Source of the DNA: Bursaphelenchus xylophilus
Taxonomy: Eukaryota; Nematoda; Chromadorea; Rhabditida; Aphelenchoididae
NCBI GenBank assembly: GCA_904066235.2
Contig: CAJFCV020000003.1
Location: 9,176,001-9,240,000 of the forward strand
Reading direction: 5' to 3'
Length of the DNA: 64,000 bases
Shown here one piece after another: positions 12,610-25,000 of this stretch. The position numbers were made by a program, and so were the translations under genes. Numbering within the stretch: position 1 is the stretch's first letter; every line of letters starts with the position of its first letter. The notes below the pieces were generated by a model. The model saw only the letters and a list, made by a program, of their open reading frames with translations, made no database searches and was not told where the DNA came from.

Positions 12610-13362
12610 CGCGAAGGCTTATAAGAAATTTTAAATGAAATAAACTGGCTTTTATAGACTGTTTTTTTCAAATTTTTAAGGGCTATCTACATAGGAATGT
12701 CCAAACACAATATTTGCCGATGCTGACAAAAAAAATAAAAATTACGGCTAGGTTGCGCTATAGAGAAAGCAAGGTGATATTACAGTAACCCTAGCCCTCA
12801 AAACAAAGCCTTTTAACCTTATGACCTCATAAAAACTAGCCCAATTAGCACCCCATTCCTCACCTGTTAACAGACACAACCACCTCAACAGCATGGTGTT
12901 ATCGAAGCGGAGAAAAAACAATCTCCGTGGAATTGGGTAATATTCGTTTCGCTTGCAATCGCGGTCAAGAGAACCATTAAAGGAATGGATCCCTTTCTCT
13001 TTCAGATAATTCAGGTCACAATCCCGGAGGGGTTTTATGATACGCGCGAAAACAGCTTATCAAAAAAAAAGAATGGGTGGAAAAATAATGGTTTATAAAG
13101 TGACTTACAACTACAGATTTAGTATAATATTATCAATGAAAAATTGAGATTTATCAAAAAACAAAAAAAACCAAAAGTTTCGGAGTCATCCAGAAACTTT
13201 TTGGATTACGTAACAGCCTTTCCGTTGCACCAACTCAAATACATTTTGATGACAAATGTCACGCAAGAAATAAAAGTGCAAAGTAATCAAAAAAAGAAGA
13301 TTTTTTCGGATATAAAAATAATTTATCTCAATAAATTAACAGTCAAATTTTAATCCTAAAAT
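12610..13362. other. intergenic spacer
   Basis: AT-rich 5' flank of the DM13 gene and 3' flank of the MIG-18-like gene. I see no ORF with coding character, no RNA gene and no repeat ends here. Confidence 0.5.
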
Positions 13363-14769
13363 TTACAGAAATTGCGGTCGATTAATCTTCAAACTCGCTG
13401 GCAGATATCGAATAACCGCAATGTACTTGTTGTCGTTGGCAATGAAATGCTTGGCATTCTCGTGAAGCCACTTGACTGGCTCTTGTTTCAGTCGATTGTC
13501 GTATGGATGGGGAAGGTTCTGATTGATTCCCTTGTTTGGAGGGCTTTTATGCGGAATGTCGTCTCGGACCTGGAGGAAAATTCGAGGTATTTTACATATT
13601 TTTTATAGAGTTTATGAAAAAAAAATCTAACCAATAAATAATTTTTTTTTTTACAAAAAGTCATCAAAATTTTTTTAATTTTTTGTTTTTAAAGACTCAA
13701 AAATCACAAGTTTTAATCTAAATTTTACCTGAGCATGATACTGGACAACTCCTGGATTGTCCTTGTACAAATCGCATGTGTGTTTGACCAACCCATTGTA
13801 TCCGAATTGCCCAATTCCCAACAAAACCCAATCATTTGTTTCATTTTGATAGTAACAGCCTAAATAAGATAACGGAAATTATGTGCATCGTATTTTACCC
13901 TTCACCCATCGACCAGTCTCCAAACAGAGCCAGTTGAAAATGCCATCTCGGAACTTTTCACCGACGTGCTTTGTAATCGTCCCGTTGATCACGCATTTTG
14001 GCTCTGAAATAAGGTCAAATTTACATCAAGATTTGAAAAAAAATTTTAAGTCTTGATGCGACTAAAAGTAAATTTCAATTCCCACCTTGTTCATACTTCA
14101 ATCTGATTTGATTAGCATCGCAAGAGTGCCAGAATCCATCAATAGTTTGGTTGGCTCCAACTGGCAGGACTTGATTGGAATCTGGTAACATACATCCAGT
14201 GAATTCGGCGGGAGAACTAAACCCTATGGTATTTTTGAAGGCTACGAAAGCTTACCCATCATTTGCGTTGCATCTGAAAGCCCAAACAAAGTCATCTACC
14301 CATCCATCTCCCTGTTGTCGACAACCTCCATACCAATCTCGGCAATGGCAGTCGGCTGAAGGAAATTCATTAATAAAATTTTCTCAGCACTCAGATTTTT
14401 TAAAAATTTTGAATACAAGTGCTATGCAGACCAGACATTAACTCTTGTAAATTTCGTTTCTTGCCTTGCAGTTTTAGCTGAGAAATTCAACAAACTTTGG
14501 CAGGGTACGCAAAATGCGGAGAGCGCCGACAGAAAAAGATTCCTTGGCCATTTTTGATTCAATTTCGGGCAGATAAAATTGATTTATAGTAGAAACTTTG
14601 ACGCCTCCGTTAGATTAAAAAAAACTAAATTACAAAATTATAAGGAAATCTCATAATTGTCTCCCAAAAACCTTCCCTTACTACCTCTACTATTCATTTC
14701 CTCACCTGGCAAAACGTCCTTCGCTGTTACAGTAACCGCCAGTCCCAACAAGATGACTCGACCCAACAT
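13363..14769 (-). CDS. small secreted protein with MIG-18-like fibronectin type I modules
   Basis: Six exons join in phase: 14706-14769, 14256-14355, 14086-14216, 13899-14003, 13729-13859, 13363-13569, giving 245 residues. The ATG at 14769 opens a signal peptide (MLGRVILLGLAVTVTA); in-frame ATGs further upstream would place extra residues before the hydrophobic core, and a possible trans-splice acceptor (CCTCTCAG) lies just 5'. The mature protein is Cys-rich. One segment (CVINGTITKHVGEKF ... NWLCLETGRWVKGCYY) has the Cys-x-x-x-Gly ... Gly-x-x-Phe ... Trp-x-Cys pattern of the nematode MIG-18-like fibronectin type I domain, with partially matching Cys-rich segments on either side. The last 65 residues are hydrophilic and Cys-free. 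In C. elegans, MIG-18 is an extracellular protein acting in gonadal cell migration; whether this protein has that role is unknown. Family assignment is by motif spacing only. Confidence 0.74.
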
Positions 14770-15906
14770 GACGAAAGCGGTGTTGTCGACTGAGAGGGAT
14801 AACATAATCATCCCTCCCCGAGATCCCGAGTCTCGTTTGTGGGATGACAAAACCGGTTGTTACGCCGTATTTCCTTCCCTTTGCCATCAACGGAGTTATA
14901 TCATTTAACCGATTGCTGCTCATCATAATCTTCACATCTTTTTTTTTATTATTCTTGATGACGTTCATGCCAAAAAAAGTCATGTAATTTCATTTTTTAG
15001 CGAAAATTCAATTTCCTTTGTCCATAAAAAATCCTATCGCAACAAATGTGTAAGTCTTTATTTGATTTATTAACAATACTTTCTTTTTTTGAACCGTTTT
15101 TACAACAAATTCCAAGCGTTTTTGGTAAGCGAAAAGAACATTTGGCACTTACAGTACGACTTCAACACGACTGCTGACAAATATTATAGTTATACATAAG
15201 AGAGGAGACAAGATTTCAGCCAAGACCCGATTCGGAAGTTAGTTTTGAATACGATTACATAAAAGGCAGCTCTGAGATTGTGTAGGTACAGAAAGGGGAG
15301 GACGGTAGTTAAGTTAGGAGTCATATACGATTGAATACGAATGGTGGGGCAAGTTGTTGAAGTAAACGAGATTGTGAGAGGGATTTTTTGGACAAATGGT
15401 GAGTAAAAATGAAATTACTCGAGAAGTAAAAAAGGGATTTTCTTTACATTTGGCATATACAGCGTCTTACAAAAAACGTGAAGAAAAGCCGGAGGCTATA
15501 ACTTTCGGCGGAGGCGGAATTTCAACCGAAAAACAATCGTTTTCGGGGTAGAAATAGCCCTAATTCAGAAGGTCGCAGCGACCTCTGTTTGGACTTTAAA
15601 GTCTTGTTGTTTCAAAGACAAAAATTATTGTTGCTTAAAAATACATATTCCAAAAACGAAGTCTCTGAGCCGTCTCCGCCGGAAGTTATAGCCTCCGACT
15701 TTCCTTCACGTTTCTTGTAAGACCCTATAGTTTGGGAAGGAGTTTAGTTACAGAAAAATTTAGCAGGCGCTTTTCAAAGGAAGACTAAGATATTCAACAT
15801 TCATTATGGGCAATACAATATAATGGCTAGCGACTAGAGAAAATATTGAAAATGTCATCAAAATCTCAATGAATCACTTCGACAACTCTTCCCAAAAAAG
15901 AACTGT
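14770..15906. other. intergenic spacer containing a MITE
   Basis: AT-rich DNA between the MIG-18-like gene and the GPCR 3' end. The only structure I see is the inverted-repeat element at 15458-15729, annotated separately. Confidence 0.5.
15458..15729. mobile_element. short inverted-repeat element (MITE), TA-type ends
   Basis: A 272-bp non-coding element. Its left end (TACAGCGTCTTAC, then AAAAAACGTGAAG) matches the reverse complement of its right end (TATAGGGTCTTAC, then AAGAAACGTGAAG). The inverted repeats continue through GGAGGCTATAACTT and CGGCGGAG for about 55 bp with a few mismatches. It starts and ends in TA, consistent with a Tc1/mariner-type non-autonomous element. A small internal palindrome (AGGTCGC A GCGACCT) lies near the middle. 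Confidence 0.75.
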
Positions 15907-18900
15907 TTAGAATTGGACCGGTCGAGTCTCTTCCCGCAGCCCTGGCGGTTTACTTTCATCATCTGCGATCTCATTCTTCAGCACACATTGCATTTGTCTC
16001 TCAGTCCCTTCGTTACAAAGCAACGGCTGCATTGATGAAGAGTTCTGTGTGCCAGTGGTCCCATTCGAAGTCACAGTCCCCTGTCCAACAGATCCGTTGC
16101 GCATTTCGCCCAACGGCAGCCGTTGCCCATTCGCTTCGTTGGTGGGAACATACGTTCGTTCGGTCTCGAAGCGAACGCGCTGAGTGAACCTGGAGTTTCT
16201 GACAATGAGTTGTGAAAAGAGGGGCTTACAGTTTGTTGAAGGAGAAGGGCATTTTAGCGAGCTGTCGCTTGATGGCTCCTTGGATCTCGGCGTTGAGAAA
16301 ACAGTAGAGAACGGCGATGAAAATTCCCTGAAAATGGATGATATACAATAGTAATTGAGGCGATGATTCTAAAAAAAGGTTAAAGATTGATGGAAAACCC
16401 CTTTATCAAACGTAAATAACATGGAAAGCCGGAGAAGACTCAAATTCTCGAATTCGAGCTCATAAAAAATATGCCAAATTTGGCGATAATCCGAGCCTTG
16501 CCCTTTGCGAAAATACCATTCGAAAATTGAGCCACTTCTTTACAGAAACCCTTGCACTAACCTGTGAATGCTGCAGAATGGCGGAGCCCAGCATGTAAAT
16601 AGCGCCCGGCGTATTTGGCTCATAAAAGAGTGGGATATTCGAGACTCCGAGCAGCGGAACCAACAAGATTGTGGCCTTCACCGCCCGCCAAATCTTCTTC
16701 GATTCGGCCGCACTCTCTGTCCGCAATTTCTGCACCAATATCCCGATAATCGCGAGCAATACGACGAGATTGAGGAGTAAGGCGGCGCCCATTGTGCCTC
16801 CCAAGATCCAGAGATGCCGGCCTTGCGCGTACGGGAGCCAGCAATACGAATGAGGTATTTTTGAGGTAATACTCGAATGAATAAAGGTCCATATCATCAC
16901 AACGACGAAGGGGATACCTGAAAGAGAAATTTGATAAAATCAATGAGTTTTTTTGCTGTAGAATTGGAATAGAAATAATCGTAAAAAAGACCAATTTGAG
17001 CTCGCTGTTTCTCGAGGCAGCCAAAAAATTTTTACTCAAAGATTTTACAGACTTGAGAGTAGAGAAAATGAAGAGAACAGTCAGAAAAAAAAAGTTTTGT
17101 CACTGCCATCTTTGCGCGGAAAAAATTGATTTTTCTTGATTTATATGGGCATACAATTTTGTTTAACGCCCCTACAAACCATCATACAAATTCAGAACTT
17201 ACCCCATCCAGTAAGCAAAAATACGGCATAGGGCGCGTCGCCGTATCGCATCGCGAAAACGGTGAATCGACTGTACAAATAGATCCCCTCGATCAACATC
17301 CACATGACGGACGCCACTTGGAAGTAGATCACCAGCCATATCACCATCTTGCATAGCCATTCCTAAAAACGAAATTTTTGAAAAATTGAAAAAAAGAGGG
17401 GGAAAATATTGGTAAAAAAGTCCTAAAAAACTTATCAATCCACTTTTTTTTGAAAATTTTGGAAGTCCAAAATTTACTTACCAAACTTTTTATGGGCTGC
17501 GGCACATACTGATTGCAGTCATGGAAGGCGTTGGACGAATTTAGAACTGTCCAAATCGCCAAAACGGCGAATCGAAAGACGAATGCCAACGCGAGATTCT
17601 TGTGTATTTGTAAGCGCCGGCATTGAATGGAGTCAAAGATTGAGAAAAGAACCAAAGCTGCGACGAGTAAGGCCACCGAGATCACTGATAAGGTTAGAGA
17701 CACGTTGATTACGGTTTCCCGGAGGGGATCGGGGCACTGAAAATGGGAAAATATATGGGGGCAAAATGTGATTCAGGGAGAAAAAAAGTCGGAAAATTTT
17801 TGTTTTAAAAAAATCTAAAAAATCCGTCATGATGACATATTTTTGAAGATTTAAGAAAACGACATAAAAAATGATTTTTATAGGGCCAAAAAGTCGCGAA
17901 AAAACACCAGAAAACCTGTCATGACGACATATTTTTTTAAAATTTTTAAATTCACTTCAATGATGACAGGGTTTTTAGAATTTTTATTTTTTGTCGTTTT
18001 ATGAGATGAACTCTAGAGATGGGATAAAAAGTTTAAAATTGCCACTTACCGTTTGACAATAGCCCGCCACACATCTCCGATGCCGCTCCAAGACTTCGAT
18101 GCATTGCGAATACACCGAATCGTTCCAAACTCCGCTCGGCTGACAGACTCGGCTCACCTTGTATTCGCCTGTAATACACGTTATATTCAGATATTTTAAA
18201 ATTACACTCTGTCACTAAGCTAGCAAATATTTTCTTCGGGTTTGATTTCAAATAAATTCATTTCAAATCAACTTACTGGCTATCCGATCACATCCAGGAA
18301 TTGATGTGCAAAATTGAAAGGGACAGTCCCGATAGCCGGTGGATCCGGCGCTCACATTATACCAGCATAAGGACTTGTCAAAGTGCGGTGCACATCGCTT
18401 TACGGCGCTGAAAAAAATTGCCTTATATTGCGACAGCTAAAACGGGGAAGCCAACGTGAAAGTTTTGAAGAGAAAATTCTTGGTAAGGGATTACAAATCA
18501 ATCGTGATTTATAGCTCGAAAATTGTCGAAAAGCTCCATTATTTTTTGATTTTCAGGATCAAAGATTAACACTTAGTTTCTCACCTTTGATTTTCAAAAT
18601 ACGGTAGTCAAAAAAAATTTTTTGGTCTCTTCATTGACGCAACACAAAGATCGTTGAATATCTCCGCTGTTTCTGCATTGCGCAAGCCAAAATTTTCAGT
18701 TGTTATTTTCTGGCTATGATAGAAAAACCATGCGAAAATATGGCAGAAATTTGGGACTTCCCCTTGGGGCTACAGTCTTTTAAAGTTAGCACATATTTGA
18801 TCACCAAAATTTCAAATTTTGCTATCCCTTGCCGATCCTTTTTGAAACGGCAACAGTAGACGTCAAATTCATAAAAATTACAACTCACCTTGGCAGCCGC

Positions 18901-19023
18901 GTGTAGATGTTCTTGTGGTAATCGGCGTAGGCGCTACATGTGGCGTTCTCCCGCAGTAAAAACGACATGAAACGCGAGTCGTTTCCGTTCTGGGATGGCG
19001 TCAACTCAGTCTTCCGTTTCGGC
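15907..19023 (-). CDS. class B (secretin-family) neuropeptide GPCR, first exon not found
   Basis: Eight exons join in phase: 18889-19023, 18277-18407, 18050-18168, 17482-17736, 17203-17362, 16562-16917, 16230-16327, 15907-16198 (about 515 residues). The extracellular part is a Cys-rich hormone-receptor domain (CWYNVSAGSTGYRDCP ... RVCQPSGVWNDS). Seven membrane segments follow: TM1 and TM2 around CRRLQIHKNLALAFV, TM3 with MLIEGIYLYSRF, TM4, TM5, TM6 with ILLVPLLGVSNIP, and TM7 with IFIAVLYCFLNAEIQ, all standard class B landmarks. The 95-residue tail is Ser/Thr-rich. The first visible exon begins in phase 2 and lacks a signal peptide, so at least one 5' exon lies upstream, possibly after a long intron. 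The PLLG(V/I)(S/T)N motif recalls PDF-receptor-like members, but I cannot choose between PDFR, SEB-2 and SEB-3 types. It should couple extracellular neuropeptide to G proteins at the plasma membrane. Confidence 0.9.
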
Positions 19024-22000
19024 CTGTAAAACATGTCATTGTCATGTGTTGGGGAGGCTTATTTCGGAAACAAAGGAATGTTTTAAAAAAAATCTCTCGC
19101 CAACTTTATCTCCTTGCCCCATTCCTCAAAACTCTTTTTTAGACTTTTGTGCCCTCCGGGGGATTCGAGGCATGGGGGCCGCGCTGTCGAGTATGGAAAT
19201 TTTGGGTTGAGGAAGGGATAAATGGGGTGATAGATGAGGTCGAAATGGGTACATTCCCATGTTATACATGACGATTTGAAAGAAATTTTTACGAAATCTC
19301 AATTTTTTTATCAAAAATATTATAACAAATACCCTCTAAAATCAAAGAAAAGAATATAAAATCGAAAAAAAACAAAAAAATCTACATAAAAGTTCTAAAA
19401 AGTTTGACAACGTCATCAAAAAAAGGTTGCAAATTCGCCATCCACGTAGACGCCATAAGGAAATAAAAATAAACCGGCCGCGCCTACAAATGAGCTCCAT
19501 TTAAGAAGTTGGCTGAGAATACCACTAATGAAGAGGACACATGGCCATTTACAGTCATGTAAATAAAGCCGATACACGGAAACTGGGAGTTCACGGCAGA
19601 CGAAATTAAAGCTTCAAATTAACAAGCTGGGAAGCAAGAAAGGGGCGATAAAATTTATTTTAAAGTGTTGCGAAGTCTGCAAGGGAAATTTTAACATCAA
19701 AGCTTTAGTTAAAAATGTGGCTAAAAATCGCAAATATGGACTATAAAGGATATATAAATGACTAATTCTAACTTTCCATTGTCCCCTCATACATAGCTCG
19801 CCTTAGTCGACGGTGTGAACAGCTAATAAGCTACATTTTTTGTCGGTTTTGTCCAAAAAAGGTCCCAAATTCTCAGAAGTCCACTCCAAAACGGAAATGA
19901 CAGTGCACAGACGACTTCTCCCCCCTCTCTACCTATTTGGCTCCTATAATTGTAGAGTACGCCGCGTGAAGACGGTTCTACAAGCTCCCATTCATTGGCT
20001 TTTTGATCTCTTTGATGCGTAATATGACGAGCACTTGAGGAGTTTGAAGAAGCATCATTTTTTATAAAAATATGATTAAAAAATATTAGATTTTCAATAG
20101 TTTTGCTGGAAGAAGTGCACATATTTATCGCGACAAAATTTCCAAAAGTCACATAACAGCATGTCTGATATCAAACGCTCGTAAATTCACATTGTAATTG
20201 GATCAAAACGGGGGGCTTAACGCTTCCTAACCTCGTTTGAAGCGGGGGAAAAACTGTGACCTCTGATCCGCTGTTTATAGTATCCCCCAAGGCCCGGAGG
20301 CGCTGGCTGTGAGCCCGAAATTTCATGGGGGGATTCGGAGAACGCATTTATCCAAAAAACATAAAAATGAGAACCCTCAGAGATCAGAAAAGATAATCAA
20401 AAAGTGGAAGTGTTATTTGCGAGAATAGAAGGGTGTTGGCTAAGTAAAAAGAAGGCAAAAAATAAGGTTGACTGAGGTAAAGTTAGGAGATTTATGGTAA
20501 TTATTATAGGCGAAATATACTGTAGCAATTTCCAAGGATGCTTCGTAAAAAATCATCAATTTGCGAGCCTCAAAAAGCCAAAAAATCTTGTTTTTATTTT
20601 TTGGCTACGTTAAATTACAAGCTCTAATATTATAAATATGGCTCCTTTTGATTGCAGTTTTCATCTGAACAATTCAACTCTACAAATCCCGCTTCCCAAA
20701 AACGATGACATAAGGCTCCACTGAAGCAAGTTTGTAACCGCGCTTGGAATAAACAAACATGTCTCAAATTAGGAACGGCCCATAAATTCCGGTTCCGTAA
20801 TCTCCGTAAATGGCATCGAACCCCCAGTGGCAACTTTTTCAAACGGTTTGCGTCATAAAATTAGAGTGGAAAAACGGTCGGCCTCTATTTCGGGAGCTCC
20901 GAGCGTGTGCACATGACAGAAATCGTGGAAAACTTTATCTATAATGAATGTAAACGACAGATTTCAATCAGTGGATTGAAAGGCAAAGTTAAGGTCGAAG
21001 TTTAGAGGGGGGATCTTTTGTAAAATACGGAGAGAAGTTGCTGTTTAAAATACGATTTTTTGAAAAACTGGAAAACCATAAAAATGAGAAAAGAATTAAT
21101 AGTTCCTGAGGGCATTCTGCTGAATTAAGGGATAAAATGGACTGAGGGAAAACCTCGTAATTATTAATAGAATATAAAATTGAATAAGGTTTAATAAAAA
21201 AAAGTTGTTGTTTTGCTCAAACGATGGGCGGAAAAATGGCGAAGCCATACTTTTAGACCTAATATAAGAAGCATCAATAATTTTTAGCCCGCGCTTTGCA
21301 GAAATCATCAGCACTTTAGGATCTAATTTGCCGAGAAAACTGATTTTTTCGCAATTAAATAAAAGAAATTCCGCTGATTTTAACTCGATTTTTGTATTTT
21401 TTTTACGTTCTATATTAAACTAAATTAAGGTCACTTAAAATTAAGCATGTTTTAAATTCCAAATCTTTAAGTTTAGGGCTCTACGCGCATCCTCCTTTTG
21501 CTTTTAATTCCCCCTTGTTCTTCGCTAAATAATCGTCCTCTAAACTTGACGCAACCAAGTTTCGAACATCACATCCCCCTCTTCTTCGCCGTCTAAAACA
21601 CCCACTTTAATTATTCCGAAACAAGTCGAAAGCATGGCCGAGACGAAAAAAGTGTGACAAATATTTGACGCTTCGATAATCTGGGCCCTGAGGGGAAGTC
21701 CGTTCGCGTCGGGTCTCGAACGGAACAAGCATGCAATCAGCGGCCCTAACTACGTGTATTTTACATATATGAAATTTTGTATGAATTCCGAAATGTCAAA
21801 GACTTCAAAAAAATTTTTTTCCCTTATTTTGAATAGATTAAGATTGAATTTTTTTTATTAATAAGGTGTTAAAAATAAGACACAAACTCCGTGCAGCGGA
21901 ATAAGTCCAGGATTTCCGTAGATTTGTCAAAAACATGAGATTAGAATAGTTTCGGGCACAATGTTATAATTAGAAAGTGCAGGAAAATTAAACTGGAAAA

Positions 22001-25000
22001 ACACCTCATAAAAACTTTAGGTCAAAACAGTTGCTGAAAACACTTTTTGATAAGTTCAACAAGACTAATATAAAGTACAAAACGCACTTTAAGAAATGGA
22101 GTTTAAAATATAACAGGTCATAATGAAGTTATGCCATATTTCATGACATTATCGTGTACATAGTCAATAAGGAAGTGATTTCAAAAATGTATATCAAACA
22201 TTAAATTATTATATCATGAGCTGAAGGCATCTAGGAGATCCCTAGCCCTTTTAGGCCCAGTTATTAAAAAATTAAAAACGCACTAGTAAGACCATTGAAA
22301 CGCCGTGTACTTCAATTACGTTCTAATTTTTTTCGGAACTGATGTATGGCATATCCAAAGCCAAAATTAGAGAAAGATCGTAAAGTCATATTTTTGGAAC
22401 TCCTCCAGTCCCAAAAGGACCCAAAAAGGAAACGCGACAAACTGCTCTTTGTTTATAGCATTTCTTCAACCCACAGCCTTCGCCATAACAATATCTCTTT
22501 TCATTTCGCGACACTTCTTGGCCACAATCTACTCCAAAAAGGGATCAAAAAGTGACCGCAGCCCTACAGTCCCCGCAAACTTTATTTTCGGCGCCAAAAT
22601 AAAACCCCATGAGGACATTGTGAAGGGGCCCGAATAACGTGACAATGCCTAGTTCATCTTCCGCTCCATCGTTCTTCGGGGTGCCGTTCCAGATTCCTCA
22701 AATAACCAAATAAAGCGGAATGAATGAAGATCCGGAGGGCCGATAAGATTCGAGTCAATTTAATAAATTTAAGGCCCCTCAGGCTTGCCGTCGGTTTCAC
22801 ATGGATGAAAATGGCAAAGTGCCCCTTCTTCGGGCGGAGTGGAATGACAATTGCTTACTATTTCAAGTCAAGGGAATGATGATGGAGACCGTATTTTAAA
22901 ATAAAAAAAATCGTCGTTTCGTCAAGATTTTAAAAAGAAAAAAATAAGAAAATGTAATACGCTATGAACTAGAGGACATTTGGCAAACTCTAAGACCCTC
23001 CACACGCCATCAACCTCCCAGATTTTGGCCCAAAAATTGCAAAAAAAATGATACATCTTTCCGGCAAAAAACCCCGTTTAATATTAATAGAACCTTCAGG
23101 CTTCTGCTAATCGCTAAAAATTGTGGTTGTTTGCGGGTAGGGCCAAAAAAACAAGAAAATAAAAAGTCTGGATAATTTTTATGACTCATTCGTAGCATGG
23201 CCAGATTGCCATTTCTATAACTAGTTTATGACCAACACATGAAATCTTGGGCAAAATATGGTTTTTAGAAGACATCATAGTTAATTTCGAGAAAGTTTTG
23301 TACGAGATATCACTCCCACTCAGCCATTTCATTTCTGCACGGTCCTCCTGAAGGGAAACCCTTCTTCAAAGAACCAAGAATCACCACTGCCATTCATTTA
23401 TATGGTGTTTATTTACCCTGTAAGAAGTTGCCCTAAAAGGAAGAATGAAGCCCGCTTACTAAGGGAATTTCGAGGGGTAAATACGACAGATCAGGGGTCT
23501 ATTGTTATGGGCAATATACGAAAATAAATAGTAAGCGTCTGGAGGTGGTTTTGTTGTAGAATTGAGACATGAAATAGTCTTCGCTTGTATTATAAGAAAA
23601 ATGGCCAAAGACCAGAAATGACGTCATTTTGAAGAGTTTTTCGTGCCAGGTGTAAAAAACGGAAAACTATATTTACTGATATATGTATGTAATCATAACG
23701 AGCCAAAGAGGAGCAAGACTACATTTTTCTTGTTTTTTTCCAAAAAAAGGCTGACAAATTGGCGTACAAGTTAGGAAATTGGCTGAGAACATGCCAAATC
23801 GGATTTATATAAATAAAATTTTAAAAACTGTGAAAAGAAAAACTCAATTTTTTTCATACTATAACAGAAATTTTTTGTTAAATTTTAAAATCCGAAACAT
23901 AATTATGACCCTGACCTCTAACCTCAACTCGGCCATCATTGGAAAAATAATTAAACCCCCAAATAAACGCGCAATTAAAAGTTGGCTGCGGGCAAAAGTC
24001 GTCTAGACTATTTATAGGGTCAAAAAAATAAGCTGGTTAGAGTGGACCGGCACTCCCATTGAAACATTGTCCTCTTCAATTAACTAAATTTAAAGCCGTA
24101 AAGAGGATAAAGATTGTTAAGGCGTGCAGTCTGGACAATCAAATAACCAAGAATGGATCTGCTTGCGAATTTGGATTATAATGATTTTAAAAAGTAAAAA
24201 AAATGTAGAGAAAAGATTATTATTGTTGTGAAAATTTGTGGAAAATATAGAAAATTTACTAAAAAAGACATTAAATAAGTCACAAAGCCTGACAAAGAAA
24301 TATAAAAAATTTAGTTGAAAATATAACCTTGGTAAATTTTATTTTCAACTAGCAAAAAATTCATATTGTATGTACATAAAATACGTAGAATCAACCAAAA
24401 TTTGCGGAAAGACCTCACCAATTATTATGTACAATTTTTATTCCAAAAAATCTTTATGATTTTTTAACGCCTTCCCTTTTTTATAAAATATTTATCTTTG
24501 AGACAAAGCAAAGATAAACGGTCCATTCAAAAGAGTCAAAACTTTTCAATTTCCCCACGGCAATAGTTAAAATAAGACTTGAAATTGTTGGGCATTCAAA
24601 AAAATAACAGAAATATCTCAAACGTTCGGAACTTCGGCTGCGAAAAGGAGACGAGATCAGATAAAGCAAAAAAAAGATAAGTTAACAGGAGTGTGCCGGA
24701 GGGCAAGAGAGACTTATTGCCGCGAAAAATAATCATTTTTATTATTTATTTTTGAATTTGGCAGGTTTTAAAAAAAAATTTTTAAAACCAAAAAACCCCA
24801 ATTCAAGGTTGTGTTACAATACTACGAATGAGTTAGCATAGGTTTTAAAGTTTACTACAGGACTCAAAAGGACTGAATTATACAAAAAGTTTTGTATTTT
24901 GAGGTTTTATGACTGTCTCGTTATAAATCATGAGTATTTGCGAGAAAAGCAGCTAATTGAATTGCATTGAGACTGCGGCTGGGTCTTAAATACGGTTAAG

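Noticed and set aside
19126..19314. Possible first exon of the class B GPCR
   Set aside because: The open frame is basic, not a signal peptide, and has no good donor in the required phase 2.
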